From NCBI GenBank assembly GCA_050084985.1, contig JBITNC010000001.1, forward strand, positions 81,902,001 through 81,966,000: a stretch of 64,000 nt of DNA, given 5' to 3'. Positions 9,990 to 21,543 of this stretch are shown in pieces. A model generated the notes under the pieces. It worked only from the letters and a program-made list of their open reading frames with translations, searched no databases and was not told where the DNA came from. The first letter of the stretch is position 1. The number at the start of each line of letters is the position of its first letter. Both the position numbers and the translations under genes were made by a program. The DNA is from Nageia nagi (taxonomy: Eukaryota > Pinophyta).

Positions 9990-11440
9990 ATATACTAATG
10001 GTATTTCTATGCAATACATGAATGAAGAAATTAATTACATTGATAAGAATGATACTTGGGAGCTTGTAGAATTATCAAGAAAGAAAAGTATGAGCTCCAA
10101 ATGGGTCTATAAGAGTAAGTATAAAAATGATGATAATATTAAGAGGTATAATTTTCTAAGTTTATGGAAAATGAATTCAGACAAAGGTATGGAATTGATT
10201 ATGAAGAAATTTTTTTATTTGTATCTAGATAAGAAATAATAAGAATGGTGCTTTGCTTGGCCAATAAAAAATATTGGATTGTACATCACTTAGAAGTAAA
10301 ATTATATTTGAATGGAGATTATATGAAGAAGTGTATGTACAAAAATCTCAAGTTTTTGAGATCAAAGGGAAGTAAAATCATGTATATAGGTTGAAGAAAT
10401 TTTTTTTTAGCCTTATGCAAGCACCAAGGGATTGGATTAACATATTGATTAATACTTTCATCAACATAGCTCCAAGAGAAGAAAGAGTAAGCCTAATCTA
10501 TATTTAAAGAAAAAAGTTAATGCTATTCTACTTGTTTATTTGTATGTTGATGACTTGATTTATATGAGTAGTAGTTCCAAGTTGAAATATTTTGGATTGA
10601 TACATTATTTTATTTGAATGGAGGTGCATCAAAGTAAGGATGAGATTTTTAGTTTTCAAACTAATTATACAAAGGACATGTTAAACAAATATGGCATGGG
10701 TAGCTAAATACTACTATGTACTTCTATTCTACATTGCAAGTTTTCATATAAAGATGATGGTGTTAAAAAGGTGAATGCAACTAATTATAGGATTTTTATT
10801 AAGATCTTGATATTTCCAAGAAATGCTAGGTCAAATATGACACATGTTATCTCACTTGCTTTTAAGTATATGAGTGAGCCTCTTACATTTGAAGGATACT
10901 AAGTAAAGTTTATGGTATATTAAAGGTATTGTTGACTTTGGAATGCATTATTTTCTTACTAAAGAGATGGAGTTGGTTGGGTTTAGTGAATTATATTAGG
11001 GAATTAATTTGGATGATAAAAATTCCACATTTGGTAATTATTTTTCTCTTGGATCTAGGTTGATCACTTGGATTTTAAGGAAGAAAGGATCAATGTCACT
11101 CTCTTCAACTAAAGATGAGTATATTGCACTTACTTTAGTTGCTATTCAAGCTTTATAGATTATAAAAGGTATCACAAGATATGTGTGAAAAATAGAGTTC
11201 TCCTCCTACTAATTTCTATGATAATATGAGTACCATACACTTGGTACAAAATCCCATCCATCGTATCAAGTTCAAGCATTTTGACATGAATATTCACTTC
11301 ATTTTTGATATGGTAGAAAAGAAATAAGTTAAAATGAGGTATTATAACACCCATGAACAATTAGTTAATGTCTTTACCAAAGGTATGGTTAAATATTAAT
11401 TTCTTAAATTAATAAATAGTCTTGTGAGATCTATTATCTT
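9990..11440 (+). pseudogene. copia reverse transcriptase and RNase H remnant
   Basis: Opens with INYIDKNDTWELVEL and SSKWVYKSKYKND, parallel to the RT start of the 1-6.5 kb element. The active-site motif LYVDDLIYM is intact near 10540. There follow MEVHQSKDEIF, MSEPLTFEG (in place of MNDPS..H), a weak RNase H with frame changes, and the closing NTHEQLVNVFTKGM near 11350-11390. Stops and frameshifts are frequent throughout, so it is a dead copy. With the integrase remnant at 9345 it forms one plus-strand element lacking its 5' half. Confidence 0.85.
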
Positions 11441-11452
11441 AAAGAATATGAA

Positions 11453-11740
11453 TGTTGGAATATGATGCTAATCATGTGGAATTTTTGCATCAACACAATG
11501 AGTTTGTAACTCATTTGTAATAGTATTGTATAAGAATAAGTAGTTAATATGAATAGTTCAATTTGTAACAATATTAGACTATTATCTTGCACATAGAAAA
11601 TGTAGAATATTTTGTGTTATAGTAAGAGATTGTAAAAATATATTACAATACTTTTAGTTTCATATGGAATAGTGAAAATTATTTTTCAAGTTCTATATTT
11701 TTATGTGTGTGCAATCCAAAGTTTCTATTAGAAACATGTC
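11453..11740 (+). repeat. possible 3' LTR of the decayed copia element
   Basis: TGTTGGAATATGATGC begins right after the end of pol, where a copia 3' LTR is expected. The right end is not certain and no 5' copy remains for comparison. Confidence 0.4.
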
Positions 11741-12589
11741 ATCTTACAAAGGCCATATATTTCTTTGTATTAATGTTTTTACTATGTGTAATATGTTCTT
11801 GAAAATCTCATTTCAAGATAATTAAAATGATATATAATTAATTCATGCAATTATACCATAGAATTGCTACTGATGTAGTTAACTTTTATCATGATTTTCT
11901 AGAGTTATACTACTCTATTTTCAAATTGCATTATACTATTAGAAATATATGTTTGAGTGCCTTTTATCAATATATAGTACTCCATACATTATGTAGGTTT
12001 TTATAATTTATTTTCCATAAAATTTCCATCAATTTATTGAGATCACCACCTAATGATTTGATTATTTCCTCATTAGTTTAGGGTTTCTTATTTTGAAGTT
12101 TATTTCTTACTTCATTGTTGAATTATTTTCTACACAAATCTCTAATAAAGGGAACCAAGGAAAAAATAATACCCTCTATCTCAAGAATTAATAAGCTAAT
12201 GTATACTCTACATGATTGAAAAGGAATTCCTAAAAAGACATAGAGAAAAGTGACTATAAGAATATATAACATCTCATATGATATCTCATGGTTACCTCAA
12301 AGATGAAATCAACATAATATATCATCATATCATATTATAATATAATTAAAATTTAGTAATTATGACTCATCTTATATCAAAAAATAAAAAAGTGGAAGAG
12401 AGGACTTTACTTTAAAGGATTGATAAGAAAAATCTCTAATCTCCAAGATTGATAAGGTTATCCTCCAAATCATAAGGATCATATGAAATAATCATCTAAA
12501 AGAATTATATAAATAATGTTTTAAAAGGTTCATTTAAAAGAATCATCAATATCGATAGACATCCATAAGGAAAGTGATAGAACCAAGTG
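11741..12589. other. AT-rich non-coding sequence
   Basis: No gene or element identified. Confidence 0.45.
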
Positions 12590-12775
12590 CTTCATTTCCC
12601 AAGTACCAAAAGGGAAAGATTAATCCATCTCAACATGCTTTAAGATTGAAGTGCTCAAATCAATTATGTAATACCCTAAGTACCAAAAGGGAAAGTCTCA
12701 TCTATCTTAGGAGAATTTAAGATAGAAGTACTAAAACTAGATACTTCATGCCCTAAGTACCAAAAATAGAACCTT
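12590..12775. repeat. 77-bp tandem repeat, two and a half copies
   Basis: AAGTACCAAAAGGGAAAG occurs at 12601 and 12678, and a shortened form at 12755, an exact 77-bp period. The intervening sequence (GAAGTGCT.AAA.C..TA) is also repeated but more diverged. Confidence 0.8.
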
Positions 12776-13479
12776 ATGTGAATTTCAACAATGAATCAAA
12801 AGTAAGAATAATCTAATCTAAATTGAAAGCATGGTGATTAAAAGAAACATCAAAGGGATACAAAAAAAAATACATGTACTAATTTTTTGATGATTTTCAT
12901 AATTTGACTAGAATTAAAAGATGTAAAAAACTAAAATTTAACAATTAAAATTTGGAGATAGAGGCTAAATATAAAAATTTAATGACCTAATAAAACTTTA
13001 TTAAAATTTTATCATAAAAATCCCTCCATTTTTTATATGATGATGCATGATGCCCTTTAAAATTTCTTCTTCCAATTTTAGCTGTGGATTGCTTTTTAAT
13101 GATACTATCAATTTTTTTCTATAAATCTTTAAAACTTGATTCGACAACTTTATTATTTGAAAAAAGAGGATTAAATCTAATTTACAAGTTTATAAAACTA
13201 TCAAGAAACCTTTTGAACAAAATTTCATCACTTGTATAATTTTTCTTGATATGGAATGACCAAATTCACGAGTTGATCTTAGAACCAACAATGAGATATT
13301 AAGAAAAATGTAACCAACTTTGAATTTTGTAAAATTATTCTTAGAAGTCATGATGTGGTGTATGACATATGAGCATAAAATTATCTAAAAATATTAAAAA
13401 TGATCAAAATAAGTATGAAACAAGATTAGTATGCATATAACTTCTTGAGAAGCATCATATTAATAGGTTTCTTTTCTTC
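12776..13479. other. non-coding, probably 3' region of the first Tat element
   Basis: Lies just past the end of the integrase remnant of the minus-strand Tat element. No frame or LTR end could be recognised. Confidence 0.4.
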
Positions 13480-13489
13480 TTTCCAATAA

Positions 13490-13800
13490 ATTGTGGCTAA
13501 TTTATATGCCTCCAAGCTATAGTTTTCAATGGCATAATATAAGAACCAATATAATTTTGCTCAAAATTACCTTTTTTAATTTACTTTATCTTGGACTAAA
13601 TTTTTTGAAGCATCAAATCACATACTTGAAACTCATTGGACGTGACCTTTTTATTGTATTTTATTTTTAACCTATTATGATAAATTCTAATATTTTCCAA
13701 TACATTTACAAGAAGAGATATTTAATTCAAATGGTAAAATGAATTCCACACTATACACAAGAGACAAAGGAGTAGCACTCATTTGGAATAATCATTAACA
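13490..13800 (-). pseudogene. gypsy integrase C-terminal remnant
   Basis: Minus-strand reading gives SATPLSLVYSVEFILPFELN, the segment after the integrase core found in Tat-lineage elements (TPFSLVYGVEAVLPxE). Further left come AIENYSLEAYKLATIYWKE-like remnants, less certain. It joins the pre-RT segment with no polymerase between. Confidence 0.7.
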
Positions 13801-14060
13801 CCTAAATTATGCATAACAAAATCAATGTATAAATTATGTATATCATCATAAGAGCATGTAGAATTATCAACAAACTTAATAAGAATATTTTTGTATGTAT
13901 ATATTTTGTCTTAGTATAACCATACACCAATCTTGATTAATTTAGGATTCTTAATTATACCAATATTAATATCTATTATTTCTTTATAAAGAAAAATAAG
14001 TTCATCTCTTAGTTAAAGTGGCATATGTAATTATCCTAACGTTACTGCATAAACTTATCC
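13801..14060 (-). pseudogene. Tat pre-RT segment
   Basis: NPKLIKIGVWLY, then FVDNSTCSYDDI and HNLGVN correspond to the conserved acidic region before RT in Tat elements (KIG..L, FxDVFAWSYDDM, H.L.V). From about 14061 to 14940 I see only fragmentary linker. Confidence 0.6.
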
Positions 14061-14949
14061 ATTTAGCTTACTCATTTCCCTCCATAACTAACTATTCTTA
14101 CTTCTATATATAATGAAATAGAAGGAAACAAAATTAGTGTAGTAGGGAGGAGCTCGTTATGTCTTCATGGTCTTTAAATTTAGGTCCAAAATAAGAAAAA
14201 TGACATAAGGTATATTCAATGGCTCTCTTTAATTATATTTTACTTTAGAAATTCAATTCTTGTACCCATGAACTCAAGGAGAGAATCATCATTCTTAAAA
14301 ATATCAATAGAAAATGGTTGAATTTAATTTGAAAAAAAATCTAAACCTTATAAAATATGACCAATCTTAACCATGCCAACAATATTAACTAATTCACTAA
14401 GAGACTCTCACCATCTTCTTATTGTGGAATGTAAGTATAATATCTTATGCCTTTCTATATATTTACTTATCCATATTTAATGAAAATGAAGGCACACCTT
14501 TCTCATTTTTGCCTAATCCAACTCCTCTATAATTGAATCTATTAATCAAATACATTATCATAAAATCAAAAGTGATATCCATTGCATTTAATTGACTATT
14601 TACTTATTCATTATGCATTTTCTTCGAAAATGGTTTGGGTAATACAAAAACTGCATGTGATCGATCTAATGCCAAAACCCAGCTTTACTCATTATATATA
14701 ACCTCTTTGATTTTTTTTTATAGAACCTTTTCACATAAACTAATGCTATATTGTATGACATCTCTATCTTAAACCATGAGGAAATGCATAAGATTTAACT
14801 AAGTTTTCAGTCTCCTATAGTCCTTGATGGATTAGGCTAATATGTTAGTATCATCAAATCTATATGTTTCTAAATTTATCTAAAAATCTAAACCCAAATT
14901 TATAGATTTTGTAAAACTAATTGATCATTGGGAAACAATGCAATTCCAC

Positions 14950-15140
14950 TACATGGAACAATCATACCTCCAACCAAATTATATAATCCAAAGGGCTCAT
15001 CATTTTTATTTTATCTTATAAAAATTTCCTTTATGCTCAATTGTAAAGAGTCTATGAATCATTGAAGGAATTTTATCCCCTCATATATATCCAAGACCTT
15101 CCAAGTAACAAATTATAATGTAGCTCTCTTTCCATTAGCA
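14950..15140 (-). pseudogene. gypsy protease C-terminal half
   Basis: Minus-strand translation ends with ERELHYNLLLGRSWIYM, matching the YNLLLGRPWI motif at the end of gypsy proteases. The upstream half lies across the insertion, from 19343 rightward. Confidence 0.75.
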
Positions 15141-15779
15141 TGAAAAGTATTCTCCTTTCATTGATTTGAAAAATGAAATCATTACATACATATAGGTTTT
15201 GGAAAAACCTAGAAATAGACTGTGTTAAATATAAAATCAAGTTACATGATCACAACTTGTTACAATCCAATGAAAAAGGAAACTAATACATTCTAAATCT
15301 ACCCTATCATACTAGGATATAATTGGGTAAAACATTAGCCCAAAATAGCAACATCTAGACTAAAATTGGAGACAAAAATGTAGTCCTGCGCATGCCAAAA
15401 TTATTCCATCATGCTTTATTTTTATGCACAATGCACATGGTACATAGGAAGCTAGGTACAATGTGCTTAGGGCTGGCCACGATGTGTCTAGGGCTAGGTA
15501 TGATGTGCCTAGTATGCAAAATACTGAGAACTTAGTACATTGGATAGTTTATCAGAAAATGCCTATTATGATGGTCAATAACAAAGGTAGGCATGAATAT
15601 ACTCATTGGAAAGGAATATTTGAGCACTATCCAATGCAAAAATAATTTTCTCAAATGGATATATCCATAAAAAGTTATATCTTCTCAAAATTGATTGATC
15701 TATTTTTGCAAGTCTAGTTGATCTTCAATTGGTTTGATATTTAACTTGAATGGTGTTCGATTGAGCTCTAATTCCAACA
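15141..15779 (-). repeat. 3' LTR of the non-autonomous element
   Basis: Starts TGAAAAGTATTCTCC and ends CTCTAATTCCAACA, matching 18712-19342 with several indels. Confidence 0.95.
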
Positions 15780-15790
15780 TTCTCCCCCTT
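15780..15790 (-). promoter_or_regulatory. polypurine tract
   Basis: Minus strand AAGGGGGAGAA followed by TGTTGGAATT of the LTR; identical to the tract of the copia element at 1621-1631. Confidence 0.9.
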
Positions 15791-15958
15791 GATGTATAAG
15801 AAAATTTTCTAGTAGTCTATAAGCATAAACAATTAGAAGAAACTTAATCTCTTTTACTTCCTCCAATATTTCAACAAGAAATCAAAGAACACAAAATATT
15901 CACATTGGCACTCTTCCCACCTTTGGTGTGGAATCTCCTCCATCTCTGATGCTGTTCC

Positions 15959-18118
15959 TTATTGCAAATAACTGAGTGCCTTATTTTGATGAGAAAATCC
16001 CCCTTCATTAAAAACTTCTTGTATTGATATTCCATCAATGTCAATGATAATTATTCTCAACAACCATTCTTGCTCATCTTTTCTCACATTTGCAACTTCA
16101 CACATAAAATCACTTAATTTTATATAATGTATATTCATGTAATGAATATCCTTTATATATGCTTCAACATATTCTTGGTTTCCATTATTTGAGTCCAAGT
16201 GATCTAATCTCTGCTCCATTTTCTTCTCCCAAGGAAGACTCTTTAGCAATTTTGTCTCCATGAGACAATCTTCAAGTAATGTATTGATAAGACATACACC
16301 ATCTTCTTCATGCATAATATCCTTATAGCTAACCTTCAAATATATACTAAATAAATAATCAATGTTAATATTAGTCAATAAAATATAAAATAAGAAATCA
16401 TCACCTTCAATGATGCTTTATTGAGTAGGATCCTATGTTGCTCTTGAAGAAACCATCTCTTCAAACATAGTAAGGAACTCCTATGGTTCCTCTTTACACA
16501 ATGTTGTATATTTTAGAAAACTTTTTGTTTTCACTCCATGTGAGTGATATACATCCATAATTTCCTCTTCAATTTAATTCTTAATCTCCTTTTATGATTC
16601 CTCCATTACACCATGAAGTCCATGAGTGACTATCTCACTATGTGCTATCTCCCGCTTGAAATAGTCTTCTTCATACAAAATAGTCTTCACTTTTTATGAG
16701 TGATATTATTCTCTAACAATTGATTCCTTTATAGTCATGATAACTTGAAATTCACCAACCTTGGTTATATATTCATTCTCTATATCATTTGATATTGCAT
16801 CTTTCTCCTCCCAAATGAGACAATATCTTGTGCTCTTCTCTTCACACAACAAATCCTTCACTCTTGATGAGTGAGATTCTTCATTGAGCATGAAAATTAT
16901 AGTATTAATCTCCTCTTAATCTATGATATATCTTGGATTATTATCCCATATTTTTCTCTAAGAAAATCATCATTCACTCCTAATGAGTGAGTTTCATAAT
17001 ATGCATCCACCCAATGTGAATGGTATTCAAGGAAGAAATACTCCATCATAAGGGTTTCTCCTCCTCTTTCAATTTTCTACCCCTTTAGAGGAACTCTAAC
17101 ATATAGGTAATTAGCTCCCAAATATTCATCCATTATCTTTACAATAAGATAATATTTCAATCCAAATGAGTGAGCTCTCAAATATGGTTTGTTACAATAT
17201 ATCATTCCATATGAATGATCTTCCACTTCATCTAAGTGAGTTGCAACTAAAAAGTAACACTCCTCTATGAGTGTATTTTCTTCTTCTTACAATTGTATTT
17301 TACAAAAAACTTCATCTACTATTTCCTTTCACCAAAGCAATCTTCAAATCAATATAAGCAATCCAATCATTGTGAAATATTAGCTCTTTATTCACCTCCA
17401 TGAGAATTTATGTAGATTCATCGTATAAATCTCCTTCAAATTTTGGGTGAGATGGCCCCTCCATGAGACAAACTCCATAATAAAATTTTTTATCTTCTCC
17501 CTCCTCCATGAGATAATTTTCATCCACCTCATCTTGGTGGTCTTCATCCACTTTGGAGTGATCTTCAAACAAATAATCATTCTCATATAATGAAGCTTCA
17601 ATACCAGTGAGATATTCATTAGCCACCTCATCTTGGTGGTGTTCAACTTGGAAAAACCAACCTTCTTCCATGAAGTACTCTTTAATAAATGGTTGAGATG
17701 ATATCTCCTCCTCTACAAGTTAAAGGTGTATCTCTATAATGAGATGTTCATTCTCCTTATGGGAAATATGAATGCTTTCTAAGCATGTCATTCCTACAAT
17801 AGATTTATCAACATAAATTTTATTTTCATCATATTATCAATATAAAAGAAATAATTCATAATTAATTCCTTTATCATAAGACATACCTCCAACAATGAGG
17901 TTTTCATAATAAGCTTCACCTTCTCCTCTCTTCTCTACATGAAGAAGTTCCTCCACATGAATCTCCTCCATGAAAGTTGCACAAGGCCTCACACTACGAT
18001 ATTTAACATCCTCCTCTTCAAGAAAGCATTCTAAATCACCATGCATGCATTCATAAGACATATATTCAATAAAAATAACCATACAAGGCTTGCAAGTCTC
18101 TCAATAAGAGTCTCCATA
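15959..18118 (-). pseudogene. unrecognised acidic repeat-rich ORF of the LTR element
   Basis: No family recognised. Four open stretches share one frame (starts at 18082, 17671, 16891, 16378; ends to 15959), with another frame filling 17280-16920, so it reads as one gene with a few stops and about two compensating frameshifts. The product is rich in Glu, Asp, His and Tyr. Short motifs recur: HQDEVANEYL, HQDEVDENYL, HSKVDED, THLDEVEDHSYG, AHSFGLKYY, YHSHWVDAYYE, THSLGVNDDFL, HSSRVKDLL, YHSHGVKTKSF. The matching DNA motif is (C)CATGAGTGA-like on the plus strand. It replaces most of gag and all of pol. It could be a captured host coding sequence, a gag tail expanded by repeats, or a trans-acting accessory protein; I cannot choose. 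Confidence 0.6.
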
Positions 18119-18204
18119 GGAATCTCCAATTGGATCTTTAAGGGAATAGGCTCATGTATTTGCTCAAAAAATCTCCATGAGTATTCTTGTCACACCTATA
18201 AGTA

Positions 18205-18518
18205 TATTGTATTATCTTCCATGAACTTGTATCTATTACACAACTTGTAATGAGTGGAAAAATACCTTTTTTAATACCTCTTCTTAAATCCACATGATCT
18301 AATCAATTTTGATATTTCTCCTCTATTTTCAACCTCCTCTCTTCTTTGCCAAGCATGCTCCATGTGAGGGGTTCTTCATAGTTTCCTTCTACAATGATCC
18401 AAATATATTTGGCCATTAATAAAATATTCATTATTATAATCTACTAAGCATAATATTCACCATAAAATTTTGGGGCCTCTATGCCCTCAAACATGGTGGA
18501 CATCCAACAATCTTCCAT
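18205..18518 (-). pseudogene. copia gag N-terminal remnant
   Basis: Begins at ATG 18518 with MEDCWMSTMFEGIEAPKFYG, then MNILLMAKYIW, VEGNYEEPLTW, KGIFPLI and SSWKII. This is the DUF4219/UBN2 gag opening of Ty1/copia (Y..W...M...L....LW..V..G..EP). Two stops follow GEYYA, the place where the motif has its first conserved Trp. It ends where gag should continue, and the acidic ORF takes over in another frame. It shows the element descends from a copia ancestor. Confidence 0.7.
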
Positions 18519-18696
18519 TGTGATGGACTCTGAACTAGAGCAACTCATTCACATTTACAAAAAACTAAGAGTATTATTGTTGGTATAAATTACACTCTAA
18601 ATAAATTTAGAAAAAATTTGGATCACATTATATGAAATAATTTCATAAATTATTGTAATTGCACCCGCTAACTCTAACCCTATAGATCCTCCTAAA

Positions 18697-18708
18697 GCTC
18701 TGATACCA
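18697..18708 (-). promoter_or_regulatory. primer-binding site, initiator-Met tRNA
   Basis: Minus strand TGGTATCAGAGC, the exact plant consensus, three bases from the 5' LTR; followed by TTTAGGAGG. Confidence 0.95.
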
Positions 18709-18711
18709 CAA

Positions 18712-19342
18712 TGAGAAGTATTCTACTTTCATTGATCTGAAAAATGAAATCATTACATACATATAGGTTTTGGAAAAATATAGAAATATATTGTGCTAAA
18801 CATAAAATCAAGTTACATGATCATAAATTGTTACAATCCAATGCAAAAATAAACTAATACATGCTAAATCTACCCTATCATTAGGTGAAACATTAGCCCA
18901 AAATAGTAATATCTAGACTAAAATTGAAGATTTAAAATCTATTCTTATGCATACCAAAATTAGCTTGTGCATGCCAAAATTATCCCATCATACTCTATTT
19001 TTATGCTCGGTGCACTTGGTACATAGGAAGCTAGGTGCAATGTGCTTGGGGCTAAGCACAACACACTTGGTATGCATAATACTGAGAACTCAATGTACTA
19101 GATAGTTTGTTGAAAAATGCCCAATATGATGGTAAAAACTTCAACAAAGGTAAGTATACATATAATATTTGGAAATGTATCTTTAAGTACTACACAATGA
19201 ATAAATAATCAATTCAATTGGATATCTCCATAAAAAGTTATACCTTCTCAAATTTGATTGATCTATTTTTGCAAGTCTAGTTAATCTTTAATTGGTTTTA
19301 TCTTCAACTTGAACGATCTTCAATTGAGCTCTAATTCCAACA
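18712..19342 (-). repeat. 5' LTR of the non-autonomous element
   Basis: 631 bp, TGAGAAGTATTC to CTAATTCCAACA. Partner of 15141-15779; followed by the TAGCA duplication. Confidence 0.95.
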
Positions 19343-20700
19343 TAGCATTTGGTGTTAACTATTTTGAAACCTAGATAAATTAGAAAATGAATCATACATA
19401 TATATTAGTTATTTTAAATGTTATAAAAACCTTTTATCTTCATAGTTGACTTAGTCATAGGAGATAAATCTTTATTTTGAAAATTTTATAAAAATGAAGT
19501 AAAGCAAATATTTAAAATTGATCTTTGTATCAACCAAATATCTTTTGATATTTTTACAACATAATTCATCTTTATTTAGAGTTCCAAAATTTATCTTTGT
19601 ATCAACCAAAACTTTCGTATTCTTTAATTATTGTATCATATTATAAGCCCTATGATATTTTGGAATTTATGTCCTTTTACCTATTCTAGTATGAGCACAT
19701 AGATCTTTATTGATGAGTATATTAATTGAATTATTTTATTGGTTTATTTTATTTACCTCTTCTTTAGGATATTCAATTTTTCCAATTTTTATTAATTGAA
19801 GTAGAGCCTTGCTTAATGTAACATAACCATTGATCCTATGAACTATAACTTGGTGATATAAGAAATAAGCATTACAATCATTTTATCCTAATTCTTGTTG
19901 TGGTTTAGGACTTATCAAATTCTTTAAAGATATTTCTTTGAACATTTAAATTGGTGGTAATGTGATCCTTAAACTATCATGCTTTTTATTTACTTGGTTT
20001 GGTTGGCTAATAGTTTTAAGCAAATTGACTTGTTTATCCTCTTTTTTAGTTAGATATGAGTTCTTGGTTTATTTTGATGGATTGCTATATTTGAATGTAT
20101 CATTATCCATCATGTATTTATATTTATTCAATAATTTATATGTCATATCTATAAATGTAAATTTAATAAATCCTATTATGTGGTACTTCAAAAGAGGAAG
20201 AATATTATTCAAGAAAATTAAATTAATGTAACATTTTTCAAGGGACCAATCAATGGATGCCCATACTTTTTGAAACCTTGTGAGAGACTTATCTAATGTT
20301 TATTAAAACCTTCTTTTATGGCCATCAAATCTATTAGGCTAATTAGGTTTTGAATATTATACTTAAATTGAATTGAACAAATTCATGGACAACTTATATG
20401 AAGTAATAAAATCTAATAGAATAAAATAATACCATTTTAGGGCATCACCTTTCAAACTTATTGGGAAATACTTCTCTGTAAGATTTTCAGTCACTCTAAT
20501 AGTGAGCTTGAATTTGTATTCAAATTCTTGTATATATGTCATTGTATCTTCTTCTCCATCAAACATATCAAAACTAGGGCCATTAATTATGATGCTATGG
20601 GATTATTGTGCTTCTAATCTCATTAGAAAGAAGGTTCCTCTTTTCATTATATTCAATATTCTTATCCTTATTGATAATTCCTTCAAGATTTTGAATCTTT
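19343..20700 (-). pseudogene. Tat-like gypsy gag and start of protease
   Basis: The clearest part is 20363-20566: FDGEEDTMTYIQEFEYKFKL, then NLTEKYFPISLKGDALKWYY, the gypsy capsid pattern (F.G..DP..H...F....R.....L....FP.SL.G.A..WY). Leftward come FTFIDMTYKLLNKYKYMM and a weak zinc-knuckle stretch ending LIKIGKIEYPKEE. This matches the C/H motif plus IxxGKIELPKE of Tat gag proteins. The protease front half runs up to the insertion at 19343. Stops and shifts are common. Confidence 0.7.
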
Positions 20701-20826
20701 TTAGTAAAATCATAAAAAAATGGATTTAGAATAAATGGTTATGCAAAATTAATTATGATAAATAATATAATTTTAAAAGCATTAGTGTTATATGAAAAAG
20801 TATAACCGACAAGCATATAGAATATA

Positions 20827-20838
20827 TTTGATACCAAA
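20827..20838 (-). promoter_or_regulatory. probable primer-binding site of the Tat element
   Basis: Minus strand TTTGGTATCAAATA directly beside an LTR start (TGATCAAAAC at 20839), at the expected distance before gag. Confidence 0.6.
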
Positions 20839-21543
20839 TGATCAAAACATCATTGTAATCTCATTTAACATCGAAATTTTGCATCAATGTTATTGTTTAT
20901 ATGTTACAATGCTTGAAGGTATTTTTGTAAGATGGAATATAGTCTTTTTCTTATTCAATAATATGCTTTCCAAGTCCATGATATCTTTTTCTTTAGCTTC
21001 ACATGTACTACAAAATCAAATAAGAATACCTACACACATGCTAAAATACAAGTACATTAAACATACCTATTTATAAATAATGTAAACAACATATAAAATT
21101 AATAAAAAACTTGTAACTAACATAAAGCGTATAGTTAAAAGAGTGATAAAAGAGTATTTCACAAAAATCAGACCCAATAATTTAGAATGATATTGAGGAA
21201 ACCTTTTGGTATAAAAATAGCTTAGGAGGAAATGAGGGGAGAGATGCCTTATTTATAGTTTTTTGGGTAAGGTTTAAGGTTTATATGATTTAAAAAATTG
21301 GCAATATAGTTAGTAAGTTCGTAGCTTAGGTGATTCTAATTTGATGCTCTAGATTTGGGGCTTTTCTTAGTTATTGGAGTTGTTAGATAACTCCTAATAA
21401 CTTTCTACTTTTTTAAGTTGAATGTTAGGGAGTTTCACATGCTTGAAACAAGATGCATCCATTTGGAATGAATCTCAAATATTTGTAAATAAACATGCAT
21501 GATTAGGCATTTATAATAAAGGTGCTTATTTTAGGTATCTACA
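20839..21543 (-). repeat. probable 5' LTR of the Tat element
   Basis: 705 bp beginning TGATCAAAAC and ending GGTATCTACA. A minus-strand TATA box (ACTATAAATAAG) lies near 21249-21260. No partner was found. The sequence right of it, TTTTCCCCCTTTTTGGG, looks like a polypurine tract, so this could instead be the 3' LTR of an element lying to the right. Confidence 0.5.

Larger units (their letters stand above)
15136..19347 (-). mobile_element. complete non-autonomous LTR retrotransposon
   Basis: 4,202 bp from 15141 to 19342 with LTRs of 639 and 631 bp and a perfect 5-bp target-site duplication TAGCA (15136-15140 and 19343-19347). A polypurine tract is at the left and a consensus primer-binding site at the right, so it reads on the minus strand. 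The 2.9-kb interior has no protease, integrase, RT or RNase H. It holds a short copia-type gag start and a long unrecognised acidic, repeat-rich coding remnant. It must have been moved in trans. It sits in the protease of a Tat element. LTRs differ by many substitutions and several indels, so it is older than the 1-6.5 kb copia element. Confidence 0.95.
13480..21543 (-). mobile_element. Tat-like Ty3/gypsy element, internally deleted and split by insertion
   Basis: Reading leftward: LTR 20839-21543, primer-binding site, gag (about 20700-19400), protease (split at 19343/15140), linker, the acidic stretch that precedes RT in this lineage (13830-14040), then at once the integrase C-terminus (13490-13800). 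RT, RNase H, any second RNase H and the integrase core are absent. The 4.2-kb non-autonomous element is inserted inside the protease. No 3' LTR is recognised. This is a very old copy with many stops and frame changes. Confidence 0.75.
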
